Positions 8,645-16,863 of a stretch of 64,000 nucleotides of DNA are shown one piece after another. The notes beneath the pieces were generated by a model. That model was not told the DNA's origin. It ran no database searches and saw only the letters and a list, made by a program, of their open reading frames with translations. The translations under genes and the position numbers were made by a program. Each line of letters opens with the position of its first letter. Position 1 is the stretch's first letter. This DNA is from CALJDF01 sp038121105 (GTDB lineage: Bacteria > Pseudomonadota > Alphaproteobacteria > SHVP01): assembly GCA_038121105.1 (NCBI GenBank), contig JAYONB010000005.1:196435-260434 (forward strand). Direction: 5' to 3'.

Positions 8645-9439
8645 TTAGCTCCCCGACCCCGAACCCTCGCCGTCACTCTCGGGCGGAGTCAGGCCAGCGC
8701 GCGCTAAAGCGGCGCCGAGCGCGGTATCGGGCAGATCTTCCGGTGCCGGTTCATTTTCGGCCGGCGTTTCCGGGGCCGCTGGCGCTGGTTCTTCTGCAGC
8801 AGGTTTTGGCGCTTCTTCAGCGGCCGGCGGGGCTGCCTCGGCCTGGACTGCGGCTTCCGCCGCCGCTTTTTCGCGGGCTGCTTTTGCCGCGGCGCGACGC
8901 TCCCGATCTTCTTTGCGTTGCAGTCGTTTCGCAGCCGCCTGTACCGCCGAATCGAGTTCGGTCTGGGTGCACATGCCCAGGCTGACCGGATCTTGCGGTT
9001 TGAGGTTCGGCGTATTCCAGTGGGTCCGGTCACGCACCGACACGACCGTCGGTTTGGTGGTGCCGACCATTTTGCACACTTGCGCGTCGGTCAGTTCCGG
9101 GTGGTACTTGATCAGCCAGGCAATCGCGTCGGGCCGGTTCTGGCGCTTGGAAAGCGGCGTGTATTTCGGTCCGGAACTGCGTTGTTGCAGGTCGATCTCG
9201 GGCTCCAACATCACAAGGCGTCCGGTGCTGTCGGCTTCGCAGCGGTCGATTTCCTCACGGGTGAGTTCGGCATTCGCGATCGGGTCGCGGCCGACGATGC
9301 CGACGGCAACCTCGCCATCGGCGATACCCTGAACTTCGAGCGCGTGGAGACCACAGAAATCGGCAATTTGGTCAAAACTGAGAGACGTATTGTCAACCAG
9401 CCAGACCGCTGTGGCCTTAGGCATTAGCGGATGAGGCAT
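8645..9439 (-). CDS. trcR: TrcR / DUF1013 cell-cycle transcriptional regulator
   Basis: Alphaproteobacterial DUF1013 protein; the Caulobacter homologue TrcR binds RNA polymerase and influences cell-cycle genes. The conserved domain fills about residues 1-170: MPHPLMPKATAVWLVDNT, TLSF-like FDQIADFCGLH, then PKYTPLSKRQNRPDAI with an HTH-like AQVCKMVGTTKPTV. The C-terminal third is a low-complexity Ala/Pro/Glu tail after a charged helix LQRKEDRERRAAAKAAREK. Length 264. It stands alone, converging on prpE; its promoter lies in 9440-9580. Confidence 0.88.
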   Translation of the reverse strand: MPHPLMPKATAVWLVDNTSLSFDQIADFCGLHALEVQGIADGEVAVGIVGRDPIANAELTREEIDRCEADSTGRLVMLEPEIDLQQRSSGPKYTPLSKRQNRPDAIAWLIKYHPELTDAQVCKMVGTTKPTVVSVRDRTHWNTPNLKPQDPVSLGMCTQTELDSAVQAAAKRLQRKEDRERRAAAKAAREKAAAEAAVQAEAAPPAAEEAPKPAAEEPAPAAPETPAENEPAPEDLPDTALGAALARAGLTPPESDGEGSGSGS

Positions 9440-9580
9440 TTCGAAACCCTTTGCGGTCGCCCGGTTGGGCGCCCGTCCGAATATTGTGTTGCTTTTCAGT
9501 AGGTAGGACGCGGCCTACGCCTAATATAGGGGGGAATGGAGCCGACGCAAACCAGCCGATTTTCGGCCAAAACCGGCCGC

Positions 9581-10576
9581 TTACACGGTCAGCAGGATCT
9601 TTCCCATATGGGCGCTGGATTCCATTAACGCATGGGCGTCGGCGGCCTTAGAGAGCGGAAACCGCGAATCGATAATGGGTCGTATCGTGCCCGTGTCCAA
9701 CAGCGGCCACGCCGTCTGGCGCAGGTGGTCCGCGATCCTTCCTTTGGCTTCGACGGACTGCGGACGCAGGGTCGAGCCCATGATCCTGAGCCGGTGCCGC
9801 ATCACGCGATTGAAATCGACCTCGGCCTTGGAGCCTTTGAGAAAGGCGATGAAGACCAAGCGCCCCTCGGGCGCCAGCAGGCGGATGTTCTTGGCGATGT
9901 AGTCGCCGGCGACCATGTCCAAGATGACGTCGATGCCCTTTTTGTTGGTCTCGGCCTTCAGCACGGCTTCGAAATCTTCTTCGCGGTAATTGATCGCCTT
10001 GGCTGCGCCGAGGTCTTCGCAAAGCGCACATTTCTCGGCCGATCCGGCGGTGGCATAGACCGTGGCGCCTAGGTTTTTGGCAAGCTGGATTGCGGTCGTT
10101 CCTATGCCCGACGAACCGCCATGGACCAATAGCGTCTCTCCCGCTTGGAGAGCGGCGCGGTCGAAGACATTCGTCCAGACGGTGAAGAACGTCTCCGGCA
10201 AGGCCGCCGCATCCGCGATCTCCATCCCCTTTGGGATCGGCAAAGCCTGTTCCACCGGTGCGAGGCAGTATTCGGCGTACCCGCCACCGGCTACCAGGGC
10301 GCAAACCGGATCTCCCTCTTCCCAAGACGTAACGCCGTCGCCGACGGCCGCTACCGTGCCGGATACTTCTAGACCTGGAATATCGGGCGCACCCGGCGGT
10401 GGCGGGTAAGCGCCTTTACGCTGGAAGACATCCGGGCGATTGATGCCGGCACCGACCACCTTGATCAGAATCTCTCCTTGCCCCGGCTTCGGGACCGGTC
10501 GAGACACCGGTTTCAACACCTCCGGACCACCGGGCTCTGTAATGTCGATAGCGGTCATCGTTTCGGGCAGGGGCAT
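9581..10576 (-). CDS. NAD(P)H quinone oxidoreductase, PIG3 family
   Basis: Zinc-free medium-chain dehydrogenase/reductase that uses NADPH to reduce quinones. N-terminal half: AGINRPDVFQRKGAYPPPPG and PGLEVSGTV. The Rossmann NADPH loop reads VHGGSSGIGTTAIQLAK (about residues 146-162). It ends GKILLTV, typical of PIG3 (TIGR02824). I take ATG 10576, giving 331 residues. The longer frame to 10732 adds unrelated residues, and MTAIDI at 10558 is another possible start. It is divergent from the DUF1192 gene. Confidence 0.88.
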   Translation of the reverse strand: MPLPETMTAIDITEPGGPEVLKPVSRPVPKPGQGEILIKVVGAGINRPDVFQRKGAYPPPPGAPDIPGLEVSGTVAAVGDGVTSWEEGDPVCALVAGGGYAEYCLAPVEQALPIPKGMEIADAAALPETFFTVWTNVFDRAALQAGETLLVHGGSSGIGTTAIQLAKNLGATVYATAGSAEKCALCEDLGAAKAINYREEDFEAVLKAETNKKGIDVILDMVAGDYIAKNIRLLAPEGRLVFIAFLKGSKAEVDFNRVMRHRLRIMGSTLRPQSVEAKGRIADHLRQTAWPLLDTGTIRPIIDSRFPLSKAADAHALMESSAHMGKILLTV

Positions 10577-10698
10577 CAGATAGATCCTTGGTTTGCAGGG
10601 TGCTTTGTCGTCGCAAATGTGGCTCGACGGTCTAGCCGCGCCACCGAGGTCTAGTATGATCCGGCCCGAACTGACAAGACCAATGGGGAGGTGGAGCG

Positions 10699-10881
10699 AT
10701 GGATACCGACGATCTTGAGCCGCCGAAGCCAAAGCATGTTGCGCCCAAGCTTGAAGAAATGTCGATCGAGGACCTCGAGGAGTATATCGCCGAACTTGAA
10801 GCCACGATCGGGCGGGCCCGCGAGGTTATACGGGGCAAAGAAAAAGCCAGGGGTGCGGCAGATTCCGTTTTTAAGTCATGA
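10699..10881 (+). CDS. DUF1192 family small protein
   Basis: A 60-residue acidic then basic protein: the core SIEDLEEYIAELEATIGRAR is the DUF1192 (PF06698) signature, followed by a KEKARGAADSVF tail. It is a predicted short coiled coil, cytoplasmic, of unknown function, and common in alphaproteobacteria. The start at ATG 10699 has a strong GGGGAGGTGGA purine tract just upstream. The thioesterase gene begins seven bases after its stop, so the two form an operon. Confidence 0.85.
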   Translation: MDTDDLEPPKPKHVAPKLEEMSIEDLEEYIAELEATIGRAREVIRGKEKARGAADSVFKS

Positions 10882-10888
10882 GGGTTGA

Positions 10889-11329
10889 GTGAGTAGCGTG
10901 ACGCCGAAAGAGGAAGTCCGAGCCAACTACAAGCACTTTCTCGAAATACCGACGCGCTGGATGGACAACGACGTCTATCAGCATGTCAACAACGTCAACT
11001 ATTACTCGTACTTCGATACCGTTGTGAACGAGTATCTGCTCCGTGAGGGCGTTCTGGACTACGAATCCGGCGACGTGATCGGTTTCGTCGTCGAGACCAG
11101 TTGCCAGTATCACCGACCGCTCCAGTTCCCGGACGTCATCGATGCCGGGGTTCGCGTCACGAAAATCGGCAACTCGAGTGTTCGCTATGAGGTTGGATTG
11201 TTTCGCCGGGGCGACGAAGCCGTTGCCGCGACGGGGCATTTTATCCACGTCTACGTCAAACGACCCGAGTTGCGGCCCACGCCGCTGCCCGATGCCTTGC
11301 GCGCGGCGCTGACGAAGATATTGGTCTAA
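10889..11329 (+). CDS. Hotdog-fold acyl-CoA thioesterase (4HBT-like)
   Basis: A 146-residue single hotdog domain. The sequence RWMDNDVYQHVNNVNYYSYFDTVVNEYL carries the 4HBT-type active-site Asp and the N-terminal part of the hotdog helix. Later strands are FVVETSCQYHRPLQFPD and VRYEVGLFRRGDEAVAATGHFIHVYVKR. It should hydrolyse an acyl- or aryl-CoA; the substrate is unknown. It begins at GTG 10889 with GAGGGTTGA upstream. A bidirectional terminator follows. Confidence 0.88.
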   Translation: MSSVTPKEEVRANYKHFLEIPTRWMDNDVYQHVNNVNYYSYFDTVVNEYLLREGVLDYESGDVIGFVVETSCQYHRPLQFPDVIDAGVRVTKIGNSSVRYEVGLFRRGDEAVAATGHFIHVYVKRPELRPTPLPDALRAALTKILV

Positions 11330-11333
11330 GAAA

Positions 11334-11360
11334 AACGGGGCACCGAAAAGGTGCCCCGTT
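11334..11360. terminator. Bidirectional Rho-independent terminator
   Basis: A perfect 11-bp inverted repeat (AACGGGGCACC / GGTGCCCCGTT) with a GAAAA loop. It sits between the convergent thioesterase and hsp20 genes, with A-rich flank on the left and a short T run on the right, so it can serve both strands. Confidence 0.85.
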
Positions 11361-11385
11361 TGACCAGTCTCGTCAGATTGATGGT

Positions 11386-11853
11386 CTAGGCCGCAGCGCG
11401 ATCCTGCTCGATAACGGTCGGACCGCTTTGCCCGTTGCCGATTTCGATCTTGCGCGGTTTGCGCGCTTCGGGGATTTCCCGAACCAGCTCAACCGACAGC
11501 AGGCCGTTGCTCAGCGAGGCACCGGTCACGCGCACCGTGTCGGCAAGTTCGAATCGCCGCTCGAAGGCGCGCCGCGCGATGCCGCGATGCAGATAGGTCT
11601 TGCCGGATTCTTCGTCGTGCGCCTTGCCGCGGATCAGCAGGACATTTTCCTGCTGGGTTACGTCAAGTTCGCTGTCGTCGAAGCCCGCGACCGCCATTGT
11701 GATCCGATAGTCGTCTTCGCCGGTTTTTTCAATGTTGTAGGGCGGATAGGTCAGGCTCGCTTCATCCATTCGGCTGACGGTGTCGAGAAGCCGGTCGACG
11801 CGATCGAAGCCGACAGAAGAGCGAAGAAGGGGGGAAAGAAATTGTGCACGCAT
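11386..11853 (-). CDS. Small heat-shock protein, Hsp20/IbpA type
   Basis: Holdase chaperone that binds unfolding proteins. The 155 residues have an N-terminal FDRVDRLLDTV segment, an alpha-crystallin domain with YPPYNIEKTGEDDYRITMAVAGF, LLIRGKAHDEE and YLHRGIARRAFERRFELAD, and the hallmark ASLSNGLLSVELVREIPE. The start ATG 11853 follows a GGAGGATGTGACT site that is itself folded into a predicted thermometer hairpin. Promoter and leader (below) indicate heat control at both transcription and translation. Confidence 0.93.
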   Translation of the reverse strand: MRAQFLSPLLRSSVGFDRVDRLLDTVSRMDEASLTYPPYNIEKTGEDDYRITMAVAGFDDSELDVTQQENVLLIRGKAHDEESGKTYLHRGIARRAFERRFELADTVRVTGASLSNGLLSVELVREIPEARKPRKIEIGNGQSGPTVIEQDRAAA

Positions 11854-11954
11854 AGTCACATCCTCCATGGAAGCAATGTGTTGCAATAACCTTGGCTCGC
11901 CGTTTCGGCCGAACCTCGGCGGTTTCACCGGACCCCAAATGGGCATCCGGTACG
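11854..11954 (-). ncRNA. ROSE-like RNA thermometer in the hsp20 5' leader
   Basis: The roughly 100-nt leader can fold into three hairpins. They are 11927-11951 (ACCGGA/TCCGGT plus an inner CCC/GGG), 11898-11921 (CGCCG/CGGCG around a TTCGGCCGAA palindrome) and the 3' hairpin 11858-11879. In the last, ACAT-TG-CTTC pairs imperfectly with the ribosome-binding site GAGG-ATGT. The TTGCT element opposite the Shine-Dalgarno is the ROSE hallmark known from rhizobial and enterobacterial hsp20 genes. Melting at high temperature would free the site. Confidence 0.78.
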
Positions 11955-11960
11955 CCCGAC

Positions 11961-11989
11961 AATTTGGGGGCATGATTTGGCGGATCAAG
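11961..11989 (-). promoter_or_regulatory. RpoH (sigma-32)-type promoter of hsp20
   Basis: On the minus strand CTTGAT (11989-11984) is followed after 13 bases by CCCCCAAATT (11970-11961). This matches the heat-shock consensus CTTGAA ... CCCCATNT. It predicts a transcript start near 11954, which gives exactly the ROSE-like leader. Confidence 0.72.
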
Positions 11990-11999
11990 ACCCCGAGGC

Positions 12000-12027
12000 A
12001 AAAAAAACGCCGCCCGAAGGCGGCGTT
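12000..12027 (-). terminator. Rho-independent terminator of rpmE
   Basis: Read on the minus strand, a 9-bp stem AACGCCGCC/GGCGGCGTT with a TTCG loop followed by an eight-T run. It lies 20 bases after the rpmE stop and just upstream of the hsp20 promoter, so it insulates the two. Confidence 0.9.
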
Positions 12028-12047
12028 GAAACGGCTGAATTCTGCGG

Positions 12048-12272
12048 CTACTTGATGCCGAAGCCCTCGAATCGCTTATTGAACTTGGCGACCTGACCGC
12101 CCGAATCGACGAGGCGTTGGTTGCCCCCGGTCCAGGCCGGGTGCGATTTGGGGTCGATATCCAAGGTCATCCGGTCGCCCGCGGCGCCCCAGGTCGACCG
12201 AGTGGTGAATTCCGTGCCATCCGTCATCACCACGGTAATCTCGTGGTAGTCGGGGTGAATTTCCTGCTTCAT
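12048..12272 (-). CDS. rpmE: 50S ribosomal protein L31
   Basis: A 74-residue L31: MKQEIHPDYHEITVVMTDGTEF at the N-terminus and DIDPKSHPAWTG then FNKRFEGF near the end. It has no Cys residues, so it is the zinc-free (C-minus) form. It is a single-gene unit with its own terminator, divergent from the ABC exporter. Confidence 0.95.
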   Translation of the reverse strand: MKQEIHPDYHEITVVMTDGTEFTTRSTWGAAGDRMTLDIDPKSHPAWTGGNQRLVDSGGQVAKFNKRFEGFGIK

Positions 12273-12412
12273 CTGTATGCCTCCGCGCGAAGGCCGCGCT
12301 TATACCAGACCCAGCGCCGATTGGGCAACCTGGGTGCGGCCTTGTGTATTGTTGGGCCCCGCCCCGTCGCCTATGTTCAATGGGCGAAGCGACTGATTGA
12401 TAAGGAAAAAAC

Positions 12413-14233
12413 GTGGCGCGACGGGCAAGCACCTATGGCGGCTCGATCGGCAGCGGTCCCGAGGATCGGCCGGTCAGCCGGGATTTGAGCCAACTTCGGC
12501 CGGTTCTAGAGTTCGCGCTCCCCTATTGGCGCGTCGCGGCTTTGGCCGGCGTCGCCCTCATTGCGGCGGCGGCCGGCACGCTGGGAATCGGTCGCGTCCT
12601 GCAACTGCTGATCGACAACTTCGACTCGATCGCCGACGTCAACCGCACCTTCCTGCTGTTGCTGGGGGTCGTGGCGGTGATCGCGGTGGGCACGTTCGGC
12701 CGCTACTACCTCGTGATGTGGCTGGGCGAGCGTGTCGTCGCAGATTTGCGCAGTGCCGTCTATCACCGCGTGATCGGTCTCAGCCCGGCCTTCTTCGAGA
12801 AGAACAAGACCGGCGAAATACTTTCCCGCATCACGACCGACACGACCCTCATTCAATCGATCGTCGGGGCCAGCGCGTCGATGGCGCTGCGCAACATTCT
12901 GTTGCTGGTCGGCGGCCTGATCATGTTGATCGTGACGAGCCCTAAGCTCTCCGGCCTCATCATCCTCGCGGTGCCGATCATCGTCTTGCCGCTCGTGGTT
13001 TTCGGTCGGCGGGTACGTCGGCTGTCGCGCCGCACTCAGGACCGAATTGCGGTGGTCAGCGCGGCCGCTGACGAAAGCATCAACGAGGTGCGCACCGTCC
13101 AAGCGTTCGTCCACGAAGACATCGAACGCCAACGATTTAGCGAAAAGGTCGAGGGGGCGCTTCGGGCCGCCATCGATCAGATTCGGGCAAGGGCCTTCCT
13201 TACGCTTTCGGTCATCATGCTGGTGTTCGGGTCGATCGTCGGCGTCCTGTGGATCGGTGCGGTTGAGGTGCTGAACGGTGGGATGTCGAGTGGCGACCTC
13301 GGCGCGTTCGTGTTCTACGCCATTGTCACCGCCGGATCGGTCGCGGCGTTGTCCGAGGTCTATGGCGATGTGCAGAAGGCCGCCGGCGCAGCCGAGCGGT
13401 TGTCGGAATTGCTCAACACCGAGTCCGACATCAAAGCGCCTGTCGCGCCGCTTGCTCTGCCGGAACCCACCCAGGGGGCGGTTGCGCTTCACGACGTGAC
13501 GTTTCGCTATCCCATGCGGCCCGATATCGATGCGTTGTCGGACTTCGCGCTCGATGTGGCGGCAGGTGAGACGGTGGCGCTGGTCGGGCCTTCGGGTGCC
13601 GGCAAAACCACCGTGTTTCAGCTCTTGCTGCGGTTCTACGATCCGACAGAAGGCCACTTGACGTTTGATGGTCTTGATTTGGTGCGGCTCGACCCGCAGG
13701 TGCTGCGCGGTCGCATCGGGTTGGTATCCCAGGACCCGGTCATTTTTGGGGCCGATGCCTGGGACAACATTCGGTACGGTCGACCGGACGCCACCGATGA
13801 CGAAGTGCGTGCGGCCGCCGATGCGGCCTCCGCCACGGAGTTCCTCGATCGATTGCCGGACGGCTTTGCGACGCAACTCGGCGAGCGCGGGGTGACATTG
13901 TCCGGCGGCCAGAAACAGCGTATCGCAATTGCTCGCGCGTTATTGCGCAATCCGGCGCTGCTTCTCCTCGACGAAGCGACAAGTGCGCTTGACGCCGAAA
14001 GCGAACGGGCCGTCCAAACAGCCCTCGAAGGCTTGATGAAGGGCCGCACCACGATCGTCATCGCGCACCGCCTCGCCACGGTGCAGAAGGCCGACAGAAT
14101 CGTTGTCGTCGATGGTGGTCGGGTGGTTGCTGAGGGTAGCCATGACGAACTCATGCAGCAGGGCGGCCTCTATGCGCGCCTGGCCAAGCTGCAGTTCAAC
14201 GCGGGTGGATTGCGGGAAGTCTCCGCCGGCTAA
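12413..14233 (+). CDS. MsbA-like ABC exporter (fused membrane and ATPase domains)
   Basis: A 606-residue half-transporter. The N-terminal six-helix membrane domain (about 40-330) includes SRITTDTTLIQSIVGAS, the coupling-helix region typical of type I exporters. The ATPase (about 360-600) has Walker A GPSGAGKTTV, Q-loop SQDPVIFG, signature LSGGQKQR, Walker B LLLLDEATSALD and the switch IAHRLATV. It should act as a homodimer in the inner membrane. The substrate (lipid, LPS or drug) cannot be told. GTG 12413 follows an AAGGA site; the N-terminus before the first helix is short and basic. Confidence 0.88.
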   Translation: MARRASTYGGSIGSGPEDRPVSRDLSQLRPVLEFALPYWRVAALAGVALIAAAAGTLGIGRVLQLLIDNFDSIADVNRTFLLLLGVVAVIAVGTFGRYYLVMWLGERVVADLRSAVYHRVIGLSPAFFEKNKTGEILSRITTDTTLIQSIVGASASMALRNILLLVGGLIMLIVTSPKLSGLIILAVPIIVLPLVVFGRRVRRLSRRTQDRIAVVSAAADESINEVRTVQAFVHEDIERQRFSEKVEGALRAAIDQIRARAFLTLSVIMLVFGSIVGVLWIGAVEVLNGGMSSGDLGAFVFYAIVTAGSVAALSEVYGDVQKAAGAAERLSELLNTESDIKAPVAPLALPEPTQGAVALHDVTFRYPMRPDIDALSDFALDVAAGETVALVGPSGAGKTTVFQLLLRFYDPTEGHLTFDGLDLVRLDPQVLRGRIGLVSQDPVIFGADAWDNIRYGRPDATDDEVRAAADAASATEFLDRLPDGFATQLGERGVTLSGGQKQRIAIARALLRNPALLLLDEATSALDAESERAVQTALEGLMKGRTTIVIAHRLATVQKADRIVVVDGGRVVAEGSHDELMQQGGLYARLAKLQFNAGGLREVSAG

Positions 14234-15669
14234 CGCTCGGTCAGCTTCATTTCGATCCGCCGATTGCGGCGAAACGCGATTTCGTCGTTGCCTTCGTCCA
14301 GCGGGTGATACTGGCCGAATCCTGCGGCCGCGAGGCGGCGCGCCGGGATGCCTGCTTCGATGAGGAACTTCACCACGTTGGTCGCGCGTGCCGCGGACAA
14401 CTCCCAATTCGACGGGAACTGGGGCGAGTTGATCGGCACCGAATCGGTGTGGCCGTCGACGCGTAATATCCAATTGATGTCTTCGGGAATGTGGGGCGTG
14501 ATTTCCGACAGCGTGTCGGCGAGGGCGCGTAGCCGGGTGCGACCCTCGTCACCGAGTTCGGCCGATCCCGACGAGAACAGGACCTCCGATTGAAAGACAA
14601 ATCGGTCGCCGACGATTTGGACGTCGCGCCGGTCGCCCAAGACCTCCTGCAGACGCCCGAAGAATTCGGAACGGTAGCGCGACAGCTCCTCCACTTTCTG
14701 GGCCAGCGCTTGGTTGAGACGACGACCGAGGTCCGAAATCACCACTTGCTGCTCTTCGTCGCGCGACTCGGCCTGGTCGAGGGCCGCTTGTAACGCCGCG
14801 AGTTGCTGGCGCAGCAGCGATATCTGCTGGTTCAACAGCGATACTCTTGCCTTTGCTTCGGTCGACAGTTCTTGCTCTTCCTCAAGGGCGGATTCACGGG
14901 CCAAATAGAGCGCCTGTACTTCCGCAAGCCGAATTTCCCGCTCGCGAACCTCTTCCTGCGCCAACAACGTCCGCTCCTCTTCGGTGGCCAGGCGGGCCTG
15001 TAGTTCGCGTTGGGTGTTCCGCAAGGTGCCGACGATTTGCCGGGTTTCTTCGAGCGCCCCTTCCAGTTCCGCCGATTGGGCTTGCAGGGCTTCGGCGTCT
15101 TGTTTGGATGTATCTAGCGCGGCAGCGAGCTCGCCGACGCGTGCCTCAAGCTCGGCGCGCACCGTACGCAGCGCGTCGATGTCCCGCTGCAGGCGCTCCA
15201 AGTCGGATAGCTGCGCCCGGATCGTTTCGCGATCTCGGTGGAGGGTCTCGTTGGCCGCCGCCAAATCGCTCTGTGCCGCAGCAAGTTCGCGCTCGGCGTT
15301 CTCGGCCCGCCGGGTCAAAAGGGCGACGGCTTCATCCAGCCGCGCCGTTTCCGAACGAAGGTCGGATATTTCTACGACCAGATTGTCACGCTCTTCGTTG
15401 GCGCTTTGAAGCGAGGCCGAGAGTTGCGCCACGTTCAGGCGCAAGTCGGCATTGCCTTGCCGTTCCAGCGCCAGCAGTTCGGTGAGTTCGTTGACCTGTG
15501 TCGTCAGGCGTTGCAACGCTTCGTCGCGGCCCGACAACGCCTGGGTCAGGAAAACCTGCGCCAGGACGAAGACCACGAGCAGAAAGATGATGACGACCAG
15601 CAGCGCGGCCATCGCGTCGACAAATCCCGGCCAATAATCCTGACTCCGCGTGCGTACCCGGGTAGCCAT
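14230..15669 (-). CDS. MotB-like inner-membrane protein with long coiled coil and OmpA domain
   Basis: A 479-residue protein with the layout of a stator B subunit. A single N-terminal membrane helix (about 19-42) is preceded by FVDAM, whose Asp18 sits where MotB has its proton-binding Asp. A coiled coil of about 280 residues follows. The C-terminal OmpA-type peptidoglycan-binding domain has VDGHTDSVPI, WELSAARATNVVKFL and FRRNRRIEMKL. No flagellar or chemotaxis genes are near. With the MotA/ExbB-like neighbour it probably forms a proton-driven, wall-anchored complex. It overlaps the exporter stop by four bases. Confidence 0.8.
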   Translation of the reverse strand: MATRVRTRSQDYWPGFVDAMAALLVVIIFLLVVFVLAQVFLTQALSGRDEALQRLTTQVNELTELLALERQGNADLRLNVAQLSASLQSANEERDNLVVEISDLRSETARLDEAVALLTRRAENAERELAAAQSDLAAANETLHRDRETIRAQLSDLERLQRDIDALRTVRAELEARVGELAAALDTSKQDAEALQAQSAELEGALEETRQIVGTLRNTQRELQARLATEEERTLLAQEEVREREIRLAEVQALYLARESALEEEQELSTEAKARVSLLNQQISLLRQQLAALQAALDQAESRDEEQQVVISDLGRRLNQALAQKVEELSRYRSEFFGRLQEVLGDRRDVQIVGDRFVFQSEVLFSSGSAELGDEGRTRLRALADTLSEITPHIPEDINWILRVDGHTDSVPINSPQFPSNWELSAARATNVVKFLIEAGIPARRLAAAGFGQYHPLDEGNDEIAFRRNRRIEMKLTER

Positions 15670-15681
15670 GTCTGTAGTCGG

Positions 15682-16812
15682 CTAGTCGTGCCGCTTGTCG
15701 AGCGACGCCGCGATCGTGCGAGACAGAAGTTTCAACTCGCTGCGGATTTCGGAAACCAGTTGCTCCTGACCTCGAGTGGTGGCATCGAGCAACTGGCTGA
15801 GGTAGACATCCATGTTTCGCAGGTGGGTCTCGGCGGTCTTGCCGCCACCACCGCCGTCCGCCAACCGCTGCAACACTGGTTTCATTTCCATCTGGCTCTC
15901 GGCGAGCTTGACCATCAGATCCTGTTCCGAGCGCATCTGGTCGGTCAGTGTCGCCAGACGCTCGGAAAGATTGACGAGCGCCTGGTTAGTGCTGTGGCGT
16001 CCCCCTTCCGCCGTGCTCATCGTGCGCTGGAGGTTGTCCAGGCTTTCGGCCGTCTGCTCAAGCAATGCCTGTACATAAGCCGGAACCGATTGATCGCCCT
16101 CGGCAATCCCGGCGCCGCTCGAGAGGCGGGTAACGCTGGATAGCCACTCCTCCAACTCGTTGTAGAACCGGTTTTGCGCCTGACCGGTTTGCAGATCGAG
16201 GAAGCCCAGAACAAGCGATCCGCCAAGCCCGAATAGCGACGACGAAAACGCCGTGCCCATGCCGCTTAAGGGCGCTTCCAGACCCTGCCGCAAGCTGTCG
16301 AATTGCGCGCTGAAATCGCCGCCATCGACCGTCAATGTCGAAATGGTGTCGCCGACCGCGGCTATGGTTTGCAATAACCCCCAAAAGGTGCCGAGAAGAC
16401 CCAAAAACACCAATAGGCCGATCATGTAGCGCGAGATGTCGCGCGACTCGTCAAGCCGCGAGGAAATTCCGTCGAGTAGGGAGCGCATTCCCAGGGTCGA
16501 CAATTGCATGCGGCGACTGGTTCGATCGCCCAGCATCGTCGCCATGGGTCCCAGGAGGGACGGCGGCTCCTGTACCGACAGACCGGGCTCGCTGCGGCGG
16601 AAGGTCTCGATCCACTGCACCTCCGGTCGCAACATAAGGACCTGCCGGAAGGAATAAACGATGCCGAGCAGAAGGACGGCGAGGATCAAGCCGTTGATCG
16701 CCGGATTGGCGCGGAAGGCGGTCTCAAGGGGGCCGATGATCACCAGCAAGACCGCGGCGGCGATCACTAGGAAGAGGATCATCCTCGTCAAAAACGTGCG
16801 GGTTCCGGTCAT
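15682..16812 (-). CDS. MotA/TolQ/ExbB-like inner-membrane protein
   Basis: A 376-residue protein. Two N-terminal membrane helices (about 10-30 and 37-57) are followed by a cytoplasmic segment. A helix pair reads YMIGLLVFLGLLGTFWGLLQTI and GMGTAFSSSLFGLGGSLVLGFL, the MotA/ExbB proton-channel signature. The cytoplasmic C-terminal half is helical. It ends 12 bases before the MotB-like gene and should be its channel partner. It is not flagellar MotA by context. The energised process is unknown. Confidence 0.8.
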   Translation of the reverse strand: MTGTRTFLTRMILFLVIAAAVLLVIIGPLETAFRANPAINGLILAVLLLGIVYSFRQVLMLRPEVQWIETFRRSEPGLSVQEPPSLLGPMATMLGDRTSRRMQLSTLGMRSLLDGISSRLDESRDISRYMIGLLVFLGLLGTFWGLLQTIAAVGDTISTLTVDGGDFSAQFDSLRQGLEAPLSGMGTAFSSSLFGLGGSLVLGFLDLQTGQAQNRFYNELEEWLSSVTRLSSGAGIAEGDQSVPAYVQALLEQTAESLDNLQRTMSTAEGGRHSTNQALVNLSERLATLTDQMRSEQDLMVKLAESQMEMKPVLQRLADGGGGGKTAETHLRNMDVYLSQLLDATTRGQEQLVSEIRSELKLLSRTIAASLDKRHD

Positions 16813-16863
16813 GGTTTGTCTTGGTCGCTCCCCTTAGGTGCGCGGCACCGCACGGTATTCAGG

